64,000 bases of DNA from Adiantum capillus-veneris (Eukaryota > Streptophyta > Polypodiopsida > Polypodiales > Pteridaceae). The position numbers and the translations under genes are program-made. Positions 1 through 10,370 of this stretch are shown here, one piece after another. The stretch is from the NCBI GenBank assembly GCA_014529385.2, contig CM043962.1:125410470-125474469 (forward strand). Reading direction: 5' to 3'. Numbering within the stretch: the first letter of the stretch is position 1; the number at the start of each line of letters is the position of its first letter. The notes beneath the pieces are model-generated. The model ran no database searches, was not told the DNA's origin, and saw only the letters and a list, made by a program, of their open reading frames with translations.

Positions 1-254
1 TGGAGAATCTTGTAATTCCTGTAATGTTTGTTTTACAACAGTTGCACGTTGCTCTATAGAATTAAAATTGAGAGAAATTTGCTGGTTGAATTTGTTAACA
101 CTTTTTTTATCAGTAGAACTCATTGCACTTTGCATACCATTACTATAATTCACTGCACTTTGCTCTTGAGAATTCACAAGACCTGGAGACAAGCAGTAGC
201 ACAAAAAGACTTCATCTATTATTATTTTTTTTGCAAAATAGAAAGCTTGGATGT
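1..254. other. Left-edge remainder of minus-strand element F, no intact coding
   Basis: AT-rich sequence left of the F protease remnant. On the minus strand it should be the linker between protease and reverse transcriptase of the old Ty3/gypsy element F, but no RT motif is visible and the frame is not kept. Assignment is by position only. Confidence 0.35.
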
Positions 255-659
255 TCATATAAGAGGTGTAGATGGTATATTTTTCTCACCAATCAAAAGC
301 ACATGTTTACCATTGGCCATAAAGGATAAGGAGTTGTGTTCATAACTAGTATGCAATGTGTTTCCTAAACCATGTAGCCACTCCCGTCGTAAAACTACAT
401 CAGCACGATCCATGTTCATAACTTGGAAGTCAAGGGTCATCGTATGATCTTGAACAATAAGCTCAACCCCTTGAACTACCGTGTCCCATACTTCTTTATC
501 ATTTCCAGACATCCGCTCCACCACATACTTGTGAGAGCAGGGAGTCTCTTTAAGCTTCAATTTCTTGACTAGCTTATAGTTCAAGAAGTTATGAGTTGCA
601 CCATCATCCACTAAAATACGAACACGCTGTTCGTTAATAGCGCCATGCATGCGAATCAA
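255..659 (-). pseudogene. Element F: retropepsin (aspartic protease) domain of a Ty3/gypsy polyprotein
   Basis: An open stretch of 134 codons. Near residues 15-25 it has the retropepsin active-site pattern I-L-V-D-D-G-A-T-H-N-F, with DDG where DSG or DTG is usual. The second half carries the hydrophobic A-D-V-V-L-R-R-E-W-L segment, which matches the family's 'ILG..WL' flap-to-end region, though the glycine is replaced by Arg. In the family this domain cuts the Gag-Pol precursor inside virus-like particles. It lies downstream, on the minus strand, of a zinc knuckle and a gag domain, giving the usual gag-knuckle-protease order. There is no surrounding intact frame, so it is a relic. Identity as a retropepsin is firm; the exact clade is not resolved. 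Confidence 0.8.
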
Positions 660-699
660 ATCATGGGGGCCAAAGTTGAGCTGCTATATTGAAGCAAGC

Positions 700-990
700 A
701 CACAACACTTGTGCTTTTCTTCCATATGAAGAACCTCTACAGCACAATATTTAGGAGATGAATCTAATGTGAGGCGTTGCACCGTGTGCATAGACTTTTC
801 TTTGCCTTGCAAAATAGGACAATCTTTCTTGTTATGTTGGTCCAAAAGACATCTAAAACACAAATTGTGTTTCTTTGCACGCTCAAAATCAGCAGTGTTG
901 GGAGACCCACGTGGAGTATCTCGTGATTGCTTAGGCTTCTTAGCCTCCTGTGGGCGTGGAGAGGTAGATTGTCTCTTATTCCTCTTGCAT
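700..990 (-). pseudogene. Element F: gag C-terminal zinc-knuckle region
   Basis: The minus-strand translation around 819-865 reads C-F-R-C-L-L-D-Q-H-N-K-K-D-C, a canonical CX2CX4HX4C knuckle. It follows a basic, proline-rich stretch and precedes the F protease. Such knuckles bind genomic RNA in the nucleocapsid part of Gag. The frame runs out on both sides and the MITE at 991-1436 splits it from the main gag domain. Recognition of the knuckle is direct; the limits are approximate. Confidence 0.7.
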
Positions 991-1436
991 TAGGGAAAAT
1001 TTGGACTCACAAAGGGGCCTTATAAGGAGTTTGACTTCCTCTCTCATGTCCAAAACGGGCGTGCGGTAAAATTTTAGCAAATCAACTCTAAACTTGGCGA
1101 AGATTTGGCAGTTAGAATGTACTCTTCAAGCTCTTTCTATTGATATATAGCATCCCACGAGATTCCTCATATTTTGAAAGATTCTATTTTTTATTCTGTA
1201 GATTCTAGACGGAGTTGTCACATCACAAGAGAATCAAAAATAGAATCTTTCAAAATATGAGGAATCTCATGGCGTGCTATATATCAATAGAAAGAGCTTG
1301 AAGAGTAGATTCTAACTGTCAAATCTCCGCCAAGTTTAGAGTTGATTTGTAAAAAATCTACCATACGTCCGTTTTGGACATGAGAGAGGAAGTCAAACTC
1401 CTTATACGGCCCCTTTGTGAGTCCAAATTTTCCCTA
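991..1436. mobile_element. Long-hairpin MITE with TA target duplication
   Basis: Two arms of about 200 bp (991-1192 and about 1227-1436) are nearly perfect reverse complements around a short centre, so the single strand would fold into one long hairpin. The outermost repeat begins GGGAAAATTTGGACTCACAA, and both ends are flanked by TA, the duplication typical of Tc1/mariner-mobilised MITEs. No coding capacity is present. It sits inside the gag of element F, separating the zinc knuckle from the gag core, so it is younger than F. The terminal sequence is not the Stowaway consensus I know, so the family is unnamed. An alternative is a non-autonomous foldback element. Confidence 0.85.
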
Positions 1437-1459
1437 ATGGAACGTGTGGGAGATCTACC

Positions 1460-1920
1460 TCACCATTGGCTCTTAGCCACATTGCTCTTAGCAAAAGTAT
1501 TCTTAGAGTAGGGAACATTTCCTTTCCTCTCTTGGTCATCATCATATCTTTGTGCATGACTGATGGATTCTTCCAAAGTTTTTGGATGTTGGGTCTTGAC
1601 ATGAAGATGATAGTCTTTGTCAAGACCCCTATTAAAACCCCGTATCTTTTGGAATTCATCTAGACCTTCTAGTTTTAATATGATTTCCCGATACTTCAAA
1701 AGGTACTGATGTGAGAGAGAGGCCAGACATGTGGCGTGCATTCCATGCTAACCAATTCTTATCATCTTCATTGGATTCCAAAAACTCTTTAGAGAAATAA
1801 TCTTGAAACGCAGCCCAAGACGGAGGACTAGCATCTATTGAAAATGTCATCCACCACTTATAGGCCTTGCCTTTAAGAGATAGACTTGTTTCCACAGCCG
1901 TCTTTATATCCGGGGTGTGT
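1460..1920 (-). pseudogene. Element F: gag core (retrotransposon gag domain)
   Basis: On the minus strand, from 1920 downward, the frame reads E-T-S-L-S-L-K-G-K-A-Y-K-W-W. After a frame change it continues with segments such as Y-R-E-I-I-L-K-L-E-G-L and F-N-R-G-L-D. This is the typical plant Ty3/gypsy gag pattern: a 'KGKAxxWW' helix, then a body ending in the 'F..GL' segment. It would form the capsid. The domain continues across element A into 18955-19031, and the TSD CTCAA at both A edges confirms that A split it. A frameshift lies near 1740. Confidence 0.8.
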
Positions 1921-1925
1921 CTCAA

Positions 1926-2869
1926 TGTTGAGCGAGCCAGCAGAGGATCACACCCACATTTTTGCTCACACTCATCATTTTTGTAACCATTGATTGTAAT
2001 AAATGTCTTTCCGACATTGATTTTGAATTGAGCCATTCATTAAGTAACGGGACTCAATTGAGTTTCCAGCTTGTAATCCCGAAGTAATTTCACTTGCTGA
2101 TGTAATTAGTTAGAGATGTTCTCACCTCCAAGGCTGAGGTATATAAGCCAAAGTTTTTGTAACCTAAGGGATTCAGATTATTAATCAAAGTCAGTTTTTG
2201 AGCGCCGTGAATGTGTCTAAGAGAGGGTGAGAGAGAGAGAGAGTCTTATCTACTTGCTACGCGAGCTACGGAGCCGCCATTGGAGAAGCGACACCGCCAT
2301 TGTGTTAGCAACGGCGAGAGCTACGCACTGATACCAAGAGTGCGCGCTATCGGCTTCTATGTGTGGTAAGTTCCTACGAGCTTCAGTGTGAGTTTTCTTC
2401 CAACTCGTGTGTCGGAATAGAGCGTGCAGCATATCTATAGAACCACAACGAGTAGAGCTACGCATTAGTACCATCGGGGTCAAGTTTCGGTCACCTGTAT
2501 TTTTCGGCCTGTCTTCATACGCGTTTACCGCACGGAGTGGTTATAGGTTGATTTTGCAGTTCAAGTCTTTTGGGTGTTGTTCTTACCTAGTGTATAGACT
2601 TCCCCTTGAGTTTGAGATCGATTCAATGATTTTAGATCCTGTTTCGTATAGCATTCGTTCGTAGTACGGATTTCAGTCACTTGCGTATTTTAGAACTTAG
2701 ATTTGATTTCCTTAGTAGTGATTGTCATTAGAAGGTCGAGTAGGTGATTTGACACCCACCTAGTTGTTTCCATGCGCCTGCGGGTCAAGCTTCGTCCTCG
2801 TCTGACAAATTCTATTGTTGGTTGAGTTCTCGCTATTTAGCTTCCGCTAGCGGCGTAACCGCCTTAACA
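1926..2869 (+). repeat. Element A 5' LTR
   Basis: 944 bp, TG...CA bounded, ends immediately before the primer site. It contains a TATA box at 2140-2147 and a (GA)n run near 2222-2244. Its partner is 18011-18954. Small ORFs in it have no recognisable product and are conserved between LTR copies only because the DNA is. Confidence 0.95.
2140..2147 (+). promoter_or_regulatory. TATA box of element A 5' LTR
   Basis: TATATAAG in a GC-flanked context, about 215 bp into the LTR. It is identical in the 3' LTR (18225-18232) and in element B (44560-44567). It probably sets the U3/R boundary a few tens of bases downstream; the start site itself was not determined. Confidence 0.65.
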
Positions 2870-2871
2870 TT

Positions 2872-2889
2872 TGGCGCCGCTGCATGGGA
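2872..2889 (+). promoter_or_regulatory. Primer binding site of element A (tRNA-Asp type, mutated)
   Basis: TGGCGCCGCTGC lies two bases after the LTR end and matches the complement of the 3' end of plant tRNA-Asp(GTC) with one change. The following ATGGGA differs from element B's CGGGGA, so the A copy has two further mismatches that would weaken priming. Confidence 0.8.
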
Positions 2890-4292
2890 CGAGAGCCCTA
2901 AGTAGGTGACCTTAGACTAATCCTACGAGGTGAGTCGTATAAACTACTTTGTATACTTTAGTTAGAAAAGATCTAGGAGTGGTGGACTCCGAAGATCTAG
3001 AGAGATACTAGGAAGTGGGGTATTCTTGGGTCTTCCGTGTTGACAGTATTTTTAGTTTAGCTTAGATTTGTTTGTTGTTTTGTTGGTGTTGAGTAGTTGT
3101 TGATAGAAGAAGATTTTGCTAGTCCGTGAGTGACAGTGGATATCTTTAAAGTCACAATTAACAAACCCATTTTATGATTAGGAATAGCTTAGGTAGGACT
3201 TCATTTGATCCTGATCTAGAGCTAATAATCATTGGAGTATTTGCTTGATGTGGTTGATTGCATGTTAGATCACTAAACCGTCGAGTTAGTAGTGAAACTC
3301 GCAATAAACAAAAGTCAGAGAAATTTTCTGTGTATCTGTGAGTTGCTGAGCACTAGAGAAAGCTTTAGGAAGGATTCTGTGCCAAAAAACTGGAAATCTG
3401 CAACTTTAGACATCATACGCGTATGATGTCTAAATGACCAAACAGAGACCAAAACAGAAATTTTGACTTTACCAGAGTGTTCAAAAGGGGGGTTATACCC
3501 TAATTTCAACTTAAAACAAGAGCATTAACACTCAAAGAAACCCGAAAAGACAAGTCGGAGTCCAAGAAACGCAAAGAATAGGAAATTTTGGATTCAGATC
3601 TTGTTTTTACATTCAAACCTGACAAAAACACTTGAAACTCAATTATAAACATTGGAGAAGCTTAAAACCAAGAATAGTCAAAATTTGGGACAAAAGACAT
3701 CATACGCGTATAATGTCTTTTGGCACATCCACTGCTTATTTTTGATATCTGACTTGACAAGATTGTTACAAGCACTGTAGGAAGCATAAATATCAAGTTT
3801 TGACCTAAATTGATGAAAAAGACATCATACGCGTATGATGTCTTTGACCTAATTTTGGACATATTTTGATACTTTGCCAACACAGATCCATTGTAATAGT
3901 TGTCTAGAGGTTATATTTCAAGTTTCATCCCATTTGGATCACAATTGACCCAAAAAACAAGTCAAAAGCGGAAAATTGCCAAGAAAAGCCTAAATTAGCC
4001 ATAACTTGCTCAAACAGAGTTCAAACTGAATTTTGTGAGTGGAAAGAGCATAAGGGGGCTACTGAGAGTGAGCATAACCAAAATAGTCTAAATCTGTGAA
4101 AAAAGACATCATACGCGTATAATGTCTTTTTCAGCATAACTGCAACAAAATTCTCACTTGATGAAACAGAAGTTGTCCAACTGACAAGATTAAACAATTG
4201 ACCAAGTATCAGTCAGTTTGGATCAATTCTGACCACAAAAACTTGGGGAAAACAAATTGCCGAGACGGAAAAGTTAAAGTCCTTTAGGGGAA
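2890..4292 (+). other. Element A untranslated leader
   Basis: 1.4 kb without a supported ORF between the primer site and the gag start. It contains four copies of a 24-30 bp palindrome (listed separately) and diverged copies of a secondary motif of the form AAGTTTCAT...ATTTGGA about 90 bp after some of them. The same sequence, closely conserved, precedes gag in element B (45228-46626). Confidence 0.8.
3405..4130 (+). repeat. Leader palindrome array of element A (4 copies)
   Basis: Each copy is AGACATCATACG followed by its reverse complement. Copies are at 3405-3434 (perfect over 30 bp), 3692-3721, 3818-3845 (perfect over 28 bp) and 4101-4130. Copies 2 and 4 carry one G-to-A change giving TATAATG in the right arm. 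Centre-to-centre spacings are about 287, 125 and 284 bp. The intervening sequence is far less conserved than the palindromes. No known plant promoter element or terminator explains it. Confidence 0.92.
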
Positions 4293-7200
4293 TTGATGAA
4301 TTTGAGATCGGGCAAGAACCTCCAGAATAACCAACCAAAACAAGGGGAACCAGCAAGTTTCATATCAAACGAGGGAAGTGTAAACCAAAGTTGGGTGCAA
4401 CCATTAGAGCTGATCTTTGAAGGAAGTGTCTCTGATACTTCTTCGGAGAGATATTACGAGATTTTCACCGAACACTTGGAACACTTGAACCTGAACAACA
4501 GAGAAAATATGGCAGCAGGATCATCAAACCCTTCCGCCACAATGAAGCTATTGTTCATAAAATACCAGTACGACAATGAGCAAGGTGCCAAGATCTACAA
4601 AGATGGAATGGACCGCTATTGTGTAAAGATAGAAGATAGACCTAGTGAGTTCAAGGACTTAGTGCCTGTGAGTTATAGCGGAGATAGATATCTAGATGAC
4701 GAGGGTACCATGTACTTGGTAGTCCTAAACCCTAACATTGTGGACAAGTGGGGATTGATGGGCACCAAAGCCAAAGTAGATGAAGAACTTGAGGAGAAGG
4801 CACCAATAATGAACTTCCCTGATGCGAGGTTAAGAAGAGAGAATGAAACTACAAGGATCAACACTGATAACATCTATGTGGGGCTATACAAATATAATAA
4901 TGGGGAGCAGGATCTCTATTATAGATGTGAAGAACCCTACACTGGAGAGTTGACAGACCAAAAGAGACTTTATGTCTTTACCTACACAGAGGGATCGGAA
5001 GTGAAAATTGCCGCTTACGACAAGTATGGCAGGCAATACTCAACAATGGGCAAGAAAGAATTAGAAGGATATACATACTTTGGGGGACCACTACATCAGT
5101 ATTATGTTACTTCTAGCTCACAAAGACCAGCACCAACAAATGGAGGGCAAAACCCAATGACGACAGGAGGACAAAGAACTCAGGCTGCTGACTCTTTCAG
5201 TCAACCTCAGTACTCGAAGCCCGGACCAATGGGATCATTACATTCCAGAGAGTCAATGGATACGAATCGAGGTAGTGCACTTCAAATCCCCACGTATACC
5301 ACTCCAGGTCCAAGGTTCGAAGCGGAACCATCACATTTACCTCCTAGTATTAGATTCAGGGCACGGGAACCGACAAGGGTAACCCATGAAGTCCATGATG
5401 CTAGAGAAAGCTTCAGCCGGGACACAGGAGCAATGAGATTGGTAGCAGACCATAGACGTATGAGACCATCTCAAGTAGCGAAGTGTATGCCAAAGAAGTA
5501 TGGTGGTTCAGGAGATCTGTATGCACATGTGTCACTCTTTAAGCAAGTCTTAAGAGCTGAGCAGATAACAGATTTCCATACACAATACGAGGGATTTGGT
5601 CTTACTCTAGAAGGTATGGCATTGACATGGTTTCAACCACTGAACATAGGGGGATTCCATGACATTGACCATTTGCTAAGAGAGTTTGCTGAGGAATTCT
5701 CAAAACGAGGGATTAAGCACAATACGGTCTCACAAATATATGCTTTTAAACAGAGAGAACACGAAAAAGTGAAGGAAGCTTCACTTCGCTTCAAACAATA
5801 CATTGAGAGATGTCCAGTACGTGAACGACCACAAGATGACAGACTATCTGTTCTCTTTATTGAGGGACTGAGAAACGACACTCTCAAGAAGGACTTGCAC
5901 TTGAAAGCTTGTACAAGTTTCGAGCCAGTAACGAGAGAAGCATTGTACTTAGTGGATAACTGTACGGTTTATGGAGAGGTGTCAGCGGATATAGATTTTG
6001 CATCCAGTAGCTCCTCCTCCGTAGCGAGCGAGACTACCACTAAAAAGAATGTTCAAACAACAACCATGCCAAATGTAGAGCAAATGATAGAAGATGCTCT
6101 AAAAAGGATGGCACCATACCAAAAACCATTGCCAAAAACACTGAAATGGTGTGCTATTGAACAAAAATGGACAAACCATCCAACAGAGGAGTGCTATTAC
6201 AACAAAGGGTATGTAAGGGAGCGCCAGTATGCACCTCCTGCTCAATTAGCACCACCTCAAGTACATCCAGTACCTCGATACCCAACGGGAAATGTATCAG
6301 GACCTATGGGGATAGAAAGACCGCAACCGGTATTGGGACAACAACCACCTTTACCAGGAGCAAGACCAGTAGGCATTAGATATGCACCAACCTTAGAGAA
6401 TCAGGAAAAACAAGCCCTAGAGCTTGTTCAAGCCTATTATGAAGAATCTGGTGCACACATGTCTCCAGCTATGTATTACCCACCAGAAGAACCCAAACAA
6501 CCAGAACCATGGGGCATGATTGGGAATGTTGGAATACCAACAATTACAAGTGCTTCTGATGAAGAGAGATACAATTTTGACGCAAGAACATTGATGTTCA
6601 TAGCTCATGGAGGGTTAACAGGACAAAGACCATCCTATCCACAAAGGACGAATCAAATGGGACCAAGACCAGCACTAGGACCCTGTTACAAGTGTGGAGG
6701 TGACCATCTGATGAATGTTTGCCCACATACGGAAATCATTAGAATTAACGCTTATTGCACTGAGTGTGGGGTTACTCACTTCATTGAGGATTGTTCAAAG
6801 AATCCTAACAAAGTGCAAAAGACGACATTGAATATGCTAGAAACTATTCCTACCAGCAGTGGGTCTGAAAATGAAACTCTGATACCAACGCAAGTTGTTA
6901 CTAGAGCTCAAGCTAAGAAAACCACTAGAGAACCTGAGAATGGAAAGTTAGCGACTGAAATGGTTAGTCCAGGACCGCGGAGTCAGAAAAACACATGGAA
7001 AGCTAGAAAAGCACGCATGAAGTTGAGAAAAGAACGTGAAGACGCTAATCTAGCTGAGGAACTAAAGCGAACTAAAGATAGATTAGAAAAACTTGAGAGT
7101 CAAAACGGGAAACGAGAGATGAGCCCGGAAAGAACGAAACAAAAGAGTATCAAAGAAACAACGAGCTTAAGCTCAGGGGGATCAGTGCTAGTCGACAAAG

Positions 7201-10200
7201 TACACGAACCATTGGACGCACTGATGAGAGCTTACGAAGCTAGGTTAAAGAACAACCAAACACAAGAACAGAGGTGGATGACATACCCAAACGCAGACTT
7301 GGAAAAGCAGAGACTTGAAATGTGCCAGAGAATGATCGAGACTGCACAAGCCTTATTAGAACCACCAAATGAAACAATGAATTGTGGAAAGGAAAACCCA
7401 ATTCAGCAAGAGACTATCGTTTCACGGGTAGCTGAAAAGACTCCCAGTGCACAAAAGCCTGAAAATACACACAAGGATGACCGCATAGTGTTGAACACAA
7501 CCGATCAGGAGATAGAGAGTTTTCATCCAGTCATACAGAGGTCTTACGGAAGAGATGAGGATTACAATGAATTTTGGAAACAAGTGAGAGAGGCAAACTT
7601 TGCAAACGAGCTAAGTTGCCAAGCTAATCAAACAAATTGGGAAAAGGACATCAGGAACCCTCCCATAGTGGAATTTGAGGCAGGATCTCAAGTGGACTTG
7701 GATCTGCAATCTTACTGGGGAGATGGGGGCTCTGTTAGAACAACGGAGAGCAAACCTCACTCACTGAATACCTTACCTTCATACTTAGGAGAGTATGAAG
7801 CAAAATCCGAGATTAGAGCACTTCCCTCACGAAGAATCTCATCAGAAAAAGTCATGGACTCGCAAGGATTGATAGAGATCTTGTCAACACCAGTGACATG
7901 CACTATCACTCTAGCTGAGCTTTTGAGGCTAAGACCACATACGTGGACCACTGTAGGAAAATGCTTGGAGAAATTCGGGATAAAAGACCCAACATCGAGA
8001 CTGCAAGAGGGTATACAAGAGCTGAGTAAACCACAAAAGAACGCTAAGCCTGTACCCTTAAACAAGGTCGGAGAGTATTGCGAAGGTGAAGAGGGGAATA
8101 CAACCTTACCAGTTGAATTCCAAGGAGTAAACACGATGGCAATACTAGACAGCGGAGCTGGGGTAGCCATTGCTACAAAAGAAATCTGGAAAAAATGGGG
8201 GAAACCAGCAATAAGGAAGACTAGGTTGAAACTCCAATTAGCAGATGGACACATGGAGAAACCTATGGGGTTATTAGAGAAAGTTGTAGTGACTTCTTGC
8301 GGCATTGAATACGAACATACTTTTGCTATTGTCGATTTTGGCAAGGAGAATAACTATGATATCATACTGGGAAGACCATTCATGAGACAGTTGAAAATGG
8401 TCCAGGATTGGGGCTACGATCACATATACCTGAGAAATATGGAAACCACTACACGTGTGAACCTGAAAGACCATAGCTACAAAGATGTGAACCGAACACC
8501 GGTGGAGGAGTTTGATTCAGCTACTTTGGCGGGATCCGAATTTCCAGCCTGGTTAGGTAAACCCAAGGAGTTATGGATGTGTGGAGCTTCGAAATGTGGA
8601 TGTCTGAAACGAGAAGAATGTGTTTTAGACAGGGCTATCGAAGACGAAACTTATATAGGAGAACCCTTTCCAGAGGACACGCTTGAACCATTAGAATGGA
8701 CACACATTCTAGCAACCCTAGATGTTTGTGCAATTCCGGATGGTCCCACAACGAAATTTTGCGACAAGGACGGGTACGACGTGGTTCCATACTTCATGTT
8801 GAGAACTGTACTCGAAAAAGAAACTGAAAAGAACGATACACTGGAAAAGGAAGATGAAGAGGAGGTGTTTCACGACATTCCCGATCATCCTGAGTGGGGA
8901 AATGAAGCAAACAACGAGTCAACGGACAATTCAAGCGGAAACGAAGAAACTATAACGGATGTCGGATTTTATGATTTTCTGAACCAAACTAAACAACGCC
9001 AGAAACGCTATAGAGCAAAGAGAAAAACAAAGGGGGTTAGAACCAATCCGATGCCTAGAATAAGAGGAAAAAATCAATTCCTAATGCTAGTAAGGGCGGA
9101 AGATTGTGTTAAGGACAAGATTTCTGGAAGAATGAGAGGCAATGATCAAAAGAGCTTACGAAAAGACAAAAAAGGCTCAAGAAATCAAGTTCAAAGGAAT
9201 GGAACGAAATCAGAAACAGAAAAATCAGAAAAGAACAAGCGCAACAGAGAACACACGGAGTCCAAGTTAGAACGTAGAAACAAGTACAGAGAGCTCAAGA
9301 AAACTCTGAAAGAAGTTTGGACGACAGAAATTGAGAGTGGAGAGGACAAAAACGCCAAAATCAAGGATATTGTTGAATATCTCACAAATAGAACTTTCCC
9401 AGAAGGAACGTCAAAAGCTCGTCAGAAATCTGTAGAGACAGAAGCTAGAGATTACGCTTTAATAGGAGATCAACTCTATAAGAGAGGTAAAGACAACCAG
9501 CTTAGGATTTGCGCATCAGAGTCTAAGTATGTGATAATCCTGGAGCAAGCTCATGGAGGAGTAGGTGGAGGCCATTTCTCAGGTGATAAGACAGCAAAAC
9601 TTGTCTTAGCCGCAGGAATATGGTGGCCAACATTACATATGGACGCTGAGGAATACGTTAAACGGTGTGATGACTGTCAGCGGACCAAAGTACCACTTAA
9701 AAGAGATGATATGCCGCTTAGACCAATGATGGGGACAAGAGCTTTTGCAAAATGGGGGATTGATTATGTCGGACCCATTTCACCTCCTGCATATAAGACT
9801 CATGCACAATACATCATTGTGGCTACAGACTATCTAACAAAGTGGGTCCAAGCAAAGGCAACTCAAAAGGCAGATGCCAGGACCACGGCACAATTTCTGT
9901 ATGAATACGTCTTTGTACGATATGGATTGCCAATAGAAATTGTGAGTGATCGAGGCAAACATTTTATAAATGAAGTGATAAAGATCCTTCTAGATGAATT
10001 CATGGTAATCCATAGGAAATCAGCCCTGTATCATCCACAAGCAAACGGACAAGCTGAAGCAACAAACAAAACCATATGCACGGTCCTCACAAAGATTGTA
10101 TCTGAGTCGAGAACTGACTGGGACCAGAAGTTGCATTCAACATTATGGGCATATAGGGTAGCATATAAAACATCAATAGGAACGACCCCATATAACATGG

Positions 10201-10370
10201 TTTTTGGGCTAAATGCTATCTTACCAATAGAATTCTTGATTTCAACCTTAAGGGTGGCTAAGGATCTAGAGTGGACAGGGCACGAGCTTTCTGATAGAAT
10301 AGATGACCTGGAAAAGCTAGACGAGCTTCGCCTAAAAGCAGTAGCTTCTATCTACGCTCAAAAAAGGTGA
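4293..10370 (+). CDS. Element A Gag-protease-integrase polyprotein lacking RT and RNase H
   Basis: 2,025 codons. Residues 1-300 are a novel N-terminal region with no family I recognise. Residues about 390-580 are a retrotransposon gag domain (capsid). Near 800-835 are two short zinc knuckles, CYKCGGDHLMNVC and CTECGVTHFIEDC. A retropepsin has active site D-S-G-A-G at residue 1286. A Lys/Glu-rich linker ends at residue about 1691, where the frame passes straight into the integrase: HHCC zinc finger (about 1750-1795), then the D-D-E core with Asp in WGIDYVG (1824), Asp in VSDRG (about 1886) and Glu in QAEATN. Against element B exactly 2,025 bp of RT and RNase H are missing, so this copy could only move with help. 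The start MMNLRSGK matches B. The stop at 10368-10370 is TGA where B has CGA. Confidence 0.9.
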   Translation: MMNLRSGKNLQNNQPKQGEPASFISNEGSVNQSWVQPLELIFEGSVSDTSSERYYEIFTEHLEHLNLNNRENMAAGSSNPSATMKLLFIKYQYDNEQGAKIYKDGMDRYCVKIEDRPSEFKDLVPVSYSGDRYLDDEGTMYLVVLNPNIVDKWGLMGTKAKVDEELEEKAPIMNFPDARLRRENETTRINTDNIYVGLYKYNNGEQDLYYRCEEPYTGELTDQKRLYVFTYTEGSEVKIAAYDKYGRQYSTMGKKELEGYTYFGGPLHQYYVTSSSQRPAPTNGGQNPMTTGGQRTQAADSFSQPQYSKPGPMGSLHSRESMDTNRGSALQIPTYTTPGPRFEAEPSHLPPSIRFRAREPTRVTHEVHDARESFSRDTGAMRLVADHRRMRPSQVAKCMPKKYGGSGDLYAHVSLFKQVLRAEQITDFHTQYEGFGLTLEGMALTWFQPLNIGGFHDIDHLLREFAEEFSKRGIKHNTVSQIYAFKQREHEKVKEASLRFKQYIERCPVRERPQDDRLSVLFIEGLRNDTLKKDLHLKACTSFEPVTREALYLVDNCTVYGEVSADIDFASSSSSSVASETTTKKNVQTTTMPNVEQMIEDALKRMAPYQKPLPKTLKWCAIEQKWTNHPTEECYYNKGYVRERQYAPPAQLAPPQVHPVPRYPTGNVSGPMGIERPQPVLGQQPPLPGARPVGIRYAPTLENQEKQALELVQAYYEESGAHMSPAMYYPPEEPKQPEPWGMIGNVGIPTITSASDEERYNFDARTLMFIAHGGLTGQRPSYPQRTNQMGPRPALGPCYKCGGDHLMNVCPHTEIIRINAYCTECGVTHFIEDCSKNPNKVQKTTLNMLETIPTSSGSENETLIPTQVVTRAQAKKTTREPENGKLATEMVSPGPRSQKNTWKARKARMKLRKEREDANLAEELKRTKDRLEKLESQNGKREMSPERTKQKSIKETTSLSSGGSVLVDKVHEPLDALMRAYEARLKNNQTQEQRWMTYPNADLEKQRLEMCQRMIETAQALLEPPNETMNCGKENPIQQETIVSRVAEKTPSAQKPENTHKDDRIVLNTTDQEIESFHPVIQRSYGRDEDYNEFWKQVREANFANELSCQANQTNWEKDIRNPPIVEFEAGSQVDLDLQSYWGDGGSVRTTESKPHSLNTLPSYLGEYEAKSEIRALPSRRISSEKVMDSQGLIEILSTPVTCTITLAELLRLRPHTWTTVGKCLEKFGIKDPTSRLQEGIQELSKPQKNAKPVPLNKVGEYCEGEEGNTTLPVEFQGVNTMAILDSGAGVAIATKEIWKKWGKPAIRKTRLKLQLADGHMEKPMGLLEKVVVTSCGIEYEHTFAIVDFGKENNYDIILGRPFMRQLKMVQDWGYDHIYLRNMETTTRVNLKDHSYKDVNRTPVEEFDSATLAGSEFPAWLGKPKELWMCGASKCGCLKREECVLDRAIEDETYIGEPFPEDTLEPLEWTHILATLDVCAIPDGPTTKFCDKDGYDVVPYFMLRTVLEKETEKNDTLEKEDEEEVFHDIPDHPEWGNEANNESTDNSSGNEETITDVGFYDFLNQTKQRQKRYRAKRKTKGVRTNPMPRIRGKNQFLMLVRAEDCVKDKISGRMRGNDQKSLRKDKKGSRNQVQRNGTKSETEKSEKNKRNREHTESKLERRNKYRELKKTLKEVWTTEIESGEDKNAKIKDIVEYLTNRTFPEGTSKARQKSVETEARDYALIGDQLYKRGKDNQLRICASESKYVIILEQAHGGVGGGHFSGDKTAKLVLAAGIWWPTLHMDAEEYVKRCDDCQRTKVPLKRDDMPLRPMMGTRAFAKWGIDYVGPISPPAYKTHAQYIIVATDYLTKWVQAKATQKADARTTAQFLYEYVFVRYGLPIEIVSDRGKHFINEVIKILLDEFMVIHRKSALYHPQANGQAEATNKTICTVLTKIVSESRTDWDQKLHSTLWAYRVAYKTSIGTTPYNMVFGLNAILPIEFLISTLRVAKDLEWTGHELSDRIDDLEKLDELRLKAVASIYAQKR

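Noticed and set aside
2250-2664. ORFs of 77 and 85 codons repeated in each A/B LTR
   Set aside because: They recur only because the LTR DNA recurs; no codon-level conservation or recognisable domain.
7757-8344. 195-codon minus-strand ORF (also 50091-50678)
   Set aside because: It is the antisense shadow of the conserved protease-coding region of A and B; no domain is visible.
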